The notes below the pieces were generated by a model that did not search any database, was not told the origin of the DNA, and worked only from the letters and a program-made list of their open reading frames with translations. A DNA stretch of 64,000 bases from Saposhnikovia divaricata (Eukaryota; Streptophyta; Magnoliopsida; Apiales; Apiaceae). Where the stretch lies: NCBI GenBank assembly GCA_036435485.1, contig CM071594.1, forward strand, positions 103,319,001 to 103,383,000, read 5' to 3'. How positions within the stretch are numbered: the first letter of the stretch is position 1; each line of letters opens with the position of its first letter. The translations under genes were made by a program, and so were the position numbers. Shown here in pieces: positions 59,701 to 64,000 of the stretch.

Positions 59701-60039
59701 GAGTACGTAGCAGCTTCATGGTGCGTATTTCATTCAATATGGTTTAGAAATTTTCTGAAGGAACTTGATCTATCCCAAAATGAAGCAACAGAGATCAAAA
59801 TGGATAGCAAGTCAGCAATCGAATTAGCTAAGAACCCAGTACATCATGAACGAAGCAAGCATATTGACGTGAGATTTCATTTTATTCGGGAGAAGGTGGC
59901 TGAGAAGAAGGTGAAGTTAACACATGTGAAGAGTCGTGATCAAATAGCAGATATGTTCACAAAACCTTTATCAAAGGTTTTGCTCTACAAATTCATAGAG
60001 ATGATTGGGATGAAGGATAGAAACCAGATTCGAGATTAA
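56752..60039 (+). CDS. pol: R7 pol polyprotein: CCHC knuckle, protease, integrase, RT, RNase H
   Basis: 1,095 codons, open to TAA at 60037, in the same frame as gag; counting starts at the Met six bases after the gag stop. Residues 35-48: zinc knuckle (C35, C38, H43, C48). 88-90: protease DTG. 218-254: HHCC finger. Integrase triad D282, D345, E381 with 35 residues between the last two. 691-697: RT MDVKSAF. 777-780: YVDD. 941, 982, 1018: likely RNase H acidic residues in YSDSDW, CEAEY and MDSKSA. End motif IADMFTKPL. All catalytic residues I can place are present, so this is the best candidate enzyme source in the window. It has no own promoter and depends on passing the gag TGA. Confidence 0.95.
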   Translation: MYKPEQRTEHVQYNYRGQGSRGRGRSGRTTQGRECYTCGKFGHISKECWHNKKNEECKNLVTKQEEENLLLTANKGVTPDNESTWYMDTGASNHMSGHRHLFQSLKEGVCGSVSFGDASKVQVMGKGKIGFLQKNGKTGAVEDVYYVPDIKVNILSIGQLLQKGYEIHTKGQQMQLRDKTGRLVISSEMESNRMFKVNLEYSQDKCLQIGESVQTLWHKRFGHLNYRALKLMAKNKMIHGLPDIAFDGEFCESCTYGKQGRNSFQKGTTYKSRGRLNLIHSDICGPITPGSFGGKRYFITFIDDFTRRTWVYFLNEKSEALKVFKKFKVMVEKMSGCYIKALRSDNGGEFTSREFNSFCEEHGIRRFFTAPYSPQQNGIAERKNRTIMDMVRSMLNNKEMPKEFWAEAVQCAVYIQNRSIHSKLGNKTPQEMWNGRKPTAQHMKVLGSIAYMHVPDQKRSKLEDKSKKLVFIGYDQKTKGYKLFDPIQRKVVVSRDVRINEADSWDWKKKTDAAEKSNLEKGSISLQKGSTSFDTETDETTNSAADTEEGTSSDEEEENQKMRSLQDIYDETNEVQLICFMADAENLSFDEAVQEESWKNAMDEEIRAIERNETWELVDLPKGHKPLDVKWVYKIKKNGAAKKHKARLVVKGYKQKAGIDYDEVFAPVARMESIRLLISQAAQNNWPIYQMDVKSAFLNGILEEEVYINQPPGYRKFGEERKVLKLKKALYGLKQAPRTWNSRIDGYFKKKGFKQCPYEHSVYVKKVEGKTLIVALYVDDLIFMGNCQKLIDEFKKGMKFEFEMTDLGLLKYFLGLEIKQTTSGIFLSQERYADDILKKFKMENCKPVSIPMEPGARLSKLEGGSRVDATIYRSLIGCLRYLCCTRPKLAFSVGMVSRYMEEPRSSHWKAAKRILQYIQGSKGMGLFYSKSKEYKLRAYSDSDWCGDEDERKSTSGYVFYIGDTAFTWQSKKQPIVTLSTCEAEYVAASWCVFHSIWFRNFLKELDLSQNEATEIKMDSKSAIELAKNPVHHERSKHIDVRFHFIREKVAEKKVKLTHVKSRDQIADMFTKPLSKVLLYKFIEMIGMKDRNQIRD

Positions 60040-60049
60040 GGGAGGAATT
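60038..60049 (+). other. R7 polypurine tract
   Basis: AAGGGAGGAATT directly before the 3' LTR; it overlaps the pol stop codon. Confidence 0.85.
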
Positions 60050-60374
60050 TGTTGGTTGTAATCTCAAATCTATTAAGTTTGTGTTCTTTGAAAGTCTAAA
60101 TACATGCATCAGGCCTGTTCATCTATTCATGTATCTTATTTAATAGCCTTGCATTTTGAGAGGTTCATAGAATCTGTTTATTTTCCATGTACCAATTTGC
60201 CTATATAAGCAGATCCCTTTTATGTAATCTACAATGCATTATAACTTCAATACATGAGAGAAATCTTGTAGATAAAATAGAAAAGACTTCCAGAATGTTT
60301 TAAATTAGTTTCTGCACATCTCCTCTTTCATTTTTATCCTGTTAAACCATTCACAAACATATAAAACCCCAACA
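60050..60374 (+). repeat. R7 3' LTR
   Basis: 325 bp, two differences from the 5' LTR, followed by ATCAG. Confidence 0.95.
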
Positions 60375-60379
60375 ATCAG

Positions 60380-61740
60380 TACTCATGTTGTTGTTTGCTT
60401 TTGAAGAGTATGTTAAGGCTCTAAGTAATCTGATATGTAAGGTTCCTTGGTTAAGCTGTCAGTTTGTAACAGTAAATGGTTTGCTTGTTTGAACTCAGAA
60501 GTGTTAGTATGTAACTTAAGATGGTTGCAGGGTCTTGTTCTGATTAATCAGTGGTCCACATTGATTAGCATGAACAATTTTGTAATAAATTGTATCGTCT
60601 GCATTTATCTTAATATAAGTTCAAGTTAATTCCAAATTTATACTGTATGGACCATTGGATGTACATATATGCTATCAAAATGTTATGAACAGATGCAAAA
60701 CTTTTAAGCCATAGTTTCAATACATGTAAGTGGAAGCTTGAATCTTCTTTATATGAAAATTGGTAAGGATTCTTTTCTGAAATGCCTCAGGATATTCTCT
60801 CACATTAATTATTTCTTCCCAGAATTCCTTGAGTCTGGAGCATGCCTCAAGTATTAAAAATTTATGTAATTACTGAAATATTACTCTAGTCTTTCTTAGT
60901 ATTGACTGTTGTAACTTATTACTATGTGAAACTTGCTTATGAAAATGTGTTGTAATAGTTCCAGATTAACAGAATGCTTGTATTTGAATAGAATGTATTA
61001 GCAATAATCTCTGTAACCTGGGTATTTTTCACTACTAATTAGCATGATAAAAAGACCTTGTAGATTGTACTAGTACTATCTGATGTAATAAGAGCATGTT
61101 GGCTGTGATTTTAACGTAGTATGTATTAGTTTCTTTTGAAAATTTTGTATTCTGTAATGTAACATTCGGCTACAAAGGGATTGTTTAGTTTGTATTAAAA
61201 CAGTTTGTAACGGCTTGTAAAGTTTGTAAAATTATTTAAAGATACTGTAAGATCTGTAAAGACTGTGACAACAATAATATTTAACGTCTGTAATGATACA
61301 ATCTCTTTACAATCAGTGTGTAAGTTATACCATTGTCAACTCTCGAGTACATCATGTTTGATTACTTGAATGTACTACACAGATTGATCTCGCTTACTCT
61401 AATAGTTAGTATACCATGCTATAGTTTATATCATTACGTTTTGATGTAAAATATAAACTAAGGGATTTCCTAAATCTAGTGTTAAAACGATAATCATTCT
61501 ATCTGAATTTTTTTTAAAAATAGCATGCTAACATACGTGATTAACATTACAACTTTTAAATAGCATGTCTATCTAGAACTTATATTGATACAACAAAATA
61601 TTAAGTATCTGTGCTCCTTATTTCGTATACTCGCATGCTAATACAATTCCTCTCAGAACTTATCTCTCAGTCTGACTAATTGATACATGTTTTCTAAAAA
61701 TAAAATAAATATATGAACATAAGAATATATATATGTCCTT
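60380..61740 (+). other. Non-coding flank after R7, possible 3' UTR and retrotransposon spacer
   Basis: Continuation of the sequence after the split gene. A possible polyadenylation signal AATAAA lies at 60584-60589, about 320 bp after the gene's stop once R7 is removed. From about 60900 to 61320 the words TTTGTAA and CTGTAA recur many times. No ORF on either strand is convincing (60447-60629 is short and unsupported). Confidence 0.5.
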
Positions 61741-61745
61741 GTTTA

Positions 61746-62676
61746 CAAAGGGGAAGAGAGAATTTTCTTTCAGAAAAAGGGGAAGAGAATTTCATTTGAA
61801 CAATAGGGAAAGAAATTTTTGGTACTATACCAAACAAAAGGGGAAGAGAGAATAGTACTTACTATTCAAAAATTTAAAATTTTGCTATATTAATATCCTC
61901 TTATTACACCATCTGACTAGTTGTTTCATTTTTGCAGGAATCAATTGTTTTTCTTAAAGAGAGGAATGTTAAGTATTCTTGGTACGGAACGTGATGTGTT
62001 AATAATAATATGTAATAATGATAAATATAAAGTAAACTTTGAATCTTCAAAGATGGAGAAACAAAACTCTGAATCTCCGAATGGAGAAATAAAACTCAAA
62101 CTCTGAATTCACTCCTGAATTCGATTCTCAAAGCTACCGAATAGCCAAAATTTTATTATCAATATCGTCTTCCAAAAGATTACAAGAAAATAGAATTTAT
62201 AGGCTACATAAATAACCTTATTCAACCCTTATTCAGATAGGATTCTAAGAGAAATTCAATATGAGCTAGGAATTTAGCTAATACCTGAACCCAACTAGGA
62301 AACCCATCAAAATCCTGATCCAACTTGAAAAATAAAATCCTAAGTGCTTAAAACAAGAAAAACCCTTTCAAGTGAAAGGTAAAAACTTGCAAGCCAAATA
62401 TCAACTTTCTCAACAAGGTCCATAAACAGTTGGACTTATTATTAATAAACTAAATATTTAGAACTCGTTCAACTAATACCTATAATATATTTTCTGAATA
62501 CTAGATATGAATAAAGTGTATAGAAACTCTATTTTACTTCCACTTCTATTCCTCATCAATTCTCCCAATTAATTATGTGCGAAAATATTTTTTAATATCA
62601 TGCATACACTAAGGGGAAGCACTTACTTCAAAATGTAAATTTTATGTTTGTTTGGCAATTACCAAAAGGGGAAGAT
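61746..62676 (+). repeat. Dispersed polypurine-tract-like repeats, last one at an LTR start
   Basis: AAAGGGGAAGAGAGAAT-type tracts occur near 61747, 61777, 61809 (weaker), 61837, 62609 and 62664. The last, AAAAGGGGAAGAT, is followed by TGAAAGG. In R3 and R4 the purine tract has the similar form GGGGGAGAT just before the LTR. The DNA between 61880 and 62600 is AT-rich and shows nothing else. Confidence 0.55.
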
Positions 62677-63490
62677 TGAAAGGAAATCTTCGATATAATA
62701 TTTATTTTGGTATTTATACAAATTAGCATAAAATTTAAATATACATAGAATCCTCTCCACCAGGTCTTTTATTTAATTGATCCAGTCAAAAGTCAACAAG
62801 TCAATGCTAGCAAAATTTATCATCCTATTTTAAATATAAGAGATATTCCATTTTGCTGAAAAATCAAAATATATTTTGGAATACATCTCTAATTAAGGCA
62901 ATAAGATCGAAAAAGAAATATCGAGATTGGATATTTTTTAGATCTCCATTGCAATATTAATAAGGCGACAAGTTCGAACAAAGAATATTCGAGATTAAAT
63001 ATTCTTTAGAGAACTCGTGCTAAATTCAAAAATAGAACAATTTTCATTTGAAAAATATTTTGTCTTCACACTCAAAATATTTTCTCATCTTAGAAAAGAC
63101 TTTTTATCCTCAGAAATATTTTTCTCTCGTGCCAAAAATATTTAAAGTAATTTTTCTCCCGTTTCTTATATTATATTATATTTCGGAGAAAATTACTTTA
63201 ATCGTTCAAAATATTTCCTACACTCTTAAAATATTTTATATATTAGGAAATATATTCGAAGTATTTCTTCAAGTAAAAACATTGGTCAAAAGATTTATCT
63301 ATTTCAAGAAAAGACCAATTGTATTTTATTCGGAATCAAAAGCTGATTTAATTGTTTTAAATCCAAATAAAATACTTCCACTTGCTAGAATGACTTGAAA
63401 CTTGAGATTGGCCACTTAAATACTATTTTCTATGCATGGTTAAAGTCTCAAAATTTTCGAAAATTTTGGTCCGGGCACGAAAATCGAGAC

Positions 63491-63550
63491 AGTTGGTCAA
63501 TAGTTTGACCATGTTTGACCAAGTCAACATTGACCAAAATTGACCAAACT
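63491..63550. promoter_or_regulatory. Cluster of W-box cores (TTGAC), six in 60 bp
   Basis: TTGGTCAA, two TTTGACC, AAGTCAAC and two TTGACC lie in direct and inverted orientation. TTGAC(C/T) is the WRKY-factor core. A second set of three (AGTCAAAAGTCAACAAGTCA) is at 62784-62806. Both sit upstream of the TATA-like sequence at 63931. Confidence 0.5.
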
Positions 63551-63930
63551 TTCCAGAATTTCATTTTATAATATTCCTAAGTGCTCCAAAATTTTAGATT
63601 TATTTATTGGGTATTTTCGGAGATATTGGGTATTTAATTAACTATACTTGGTTCGTATTTATTAATAATCGGAACGAGTGGTATATTATATTATAGATTC
63701 AAATGTGCTGGGATCTTATTTTGTTTGTTAGCATCCACTTGCAAAGAAACACAAACCACTTTACATGTCATCAATCCACACATTTTTAATCTCAACCACT
63801 ATCCACACACCCATTTTTACACAAGCTAAGAGCCAAAGAATTGCTGGGAGTTTTGAAGTAAACACTCTTTCAATATTTTCAAATACTCTCTTAATCTACT
63901 TCATCTCAAAAACCTTCTCTCTCTTCAATA

Positions 63931-63948
63931 TATATTTATATATACAAG
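63931..63948 (+). promoter_or_regulatory. TATA-like region of the R8 LTR
   Basis: TATATTTATATATACAAGG after a CT-rich stretch. Several overlapping TATA matches, so the exact box is not chosen. Confidence 0.35.
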
Positions 63949-64000
63949 GTTTTTGTTCACCATGCTTAGATCTACCCATCCAAGCTTTATCCCACCAAGC

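Larger units (their letters stand above)
55624..60374 (+). mobile_element. R7: compact, recently inserted Ty1/copia element
   Basis: Bounded by ATCAG at 55619-55623 and 60375-60379. LTRs of 325 bp each differ at two positions (near 55774 and about 55839), so the insertion is very recent. Primer site, gag, protease, integrase, RT, RNase H and purine tract are all present, in one reading frame interrupted by a single TGA. It is the only element here whose pol looks enzymatically complete. The lineage is not certain (Ivana/Oryco or a Tork relative); a tree of the RT domain would decide. Confidence 0.95.
62677..64000 (+). repeat. R8: probable start of a plus-strand 3' LTR, cut by the window end
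   Basis: Starts TGAAAGGAAATCTTCG after a purine tract and runs at least 1.3 kb with no ORF of substance. Structure fits an LTR: word repeats (AAATATTTT, ATATTCGAGAT) at 62840-63250, W-box clusters at 62784 and 63491, and a TATA-like region at 63931. The right border and partner LTR are outside the window. The 116-codon frame at 63048-63398 is a product of AAATATTT repeats. Confidence 0.4.

Noticed and set aside
63048..63398. 116-codon hydrophobic ORF near the right edge
   Set aside because: The sequence is a run of AAATATTTT-type repeats; the predicted protein is low complexity and the region looks like LTR U3.

Overview
The window is a stretch of repeat-dense nuclear DNA from a flowering plant, most likely a eudicot with a large genome (species not identifiable from sequence alone). 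I find no tRNA, rRNA or convincing housekeeping gene. Almost everything is LTR retrotransposon, and most elements can be delimited to the base because their target-site duplications (TSDs) are still present.

Layout: (edge) 1-1030 is LTR-like repeat. R1, 1201-5920 (TSD GCTAG), is a Ty3/gypsy derivative that keeps gag and part of protease but has lost reverse transcriptase, RNase H and integrase; a 28-bp x 7 tandem array sits where pol should begin. 5926-7236 is AT-rich host DNA with a (TA)n tract, a small inverted-repeat element and a three-copy AT-rich repeat. R2, 7237-39648 (TSD CTTTC), is a non-coding LARD-like gypsy element of about 8.3 kb, swollen to 32.4 kb by two minus-strand Ty1/copia elements of SIRE/Maximus type: R3, 11487-23660 (TSD AAGTA), and R4, 24267-36239 (TSD TGCTG/TGTTG). 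Both carry gag, pol and a very long third reading frame (ORF2) downstream of pol. R3 also has a short antisense gene with its own TATA box.

39934-40494 is a minus-strand LTR (R5). Next to its polypurine tract a plus-strand gene with a TATA box starts (40683). That gene is split by R6, 40788-54161 (TSD ACACC), a chromovirus (Tekay/Del-like) with 3.6-kb LTRs, and resumes at 54167-55511. Its downstream flank is split again by R7, 55624-60374 (TSD ATCAG), a small and very young copia element with one premature TGA in an otherwise open gag-pol frame. The right edge (60380-64000) has six polypurine-tract-like repeats and what looks like the start of another LTR (R8), rich in WRKY-type W-box cores.

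Relative ages from LTR pairs compared by eye: R7 (2 differences in 325 bp) is younger than R4 (about 9 in 514) and R6 (roughly 2%), which are younger than R3 (roughly 4%); R2 has large LTR indels and, as host of R3 and R4, must be older than both. None of the elements looks fully autonomous as it stands. The most unusual signals are the antisense genes tied to retrotransposon 3' regions, the >1,100-codon ORF2 shared by R3 and R4, and family-specific short 'words' that are repeated in each LTR upstream of the TATA box and again in the same element's internal non-coding DNA.
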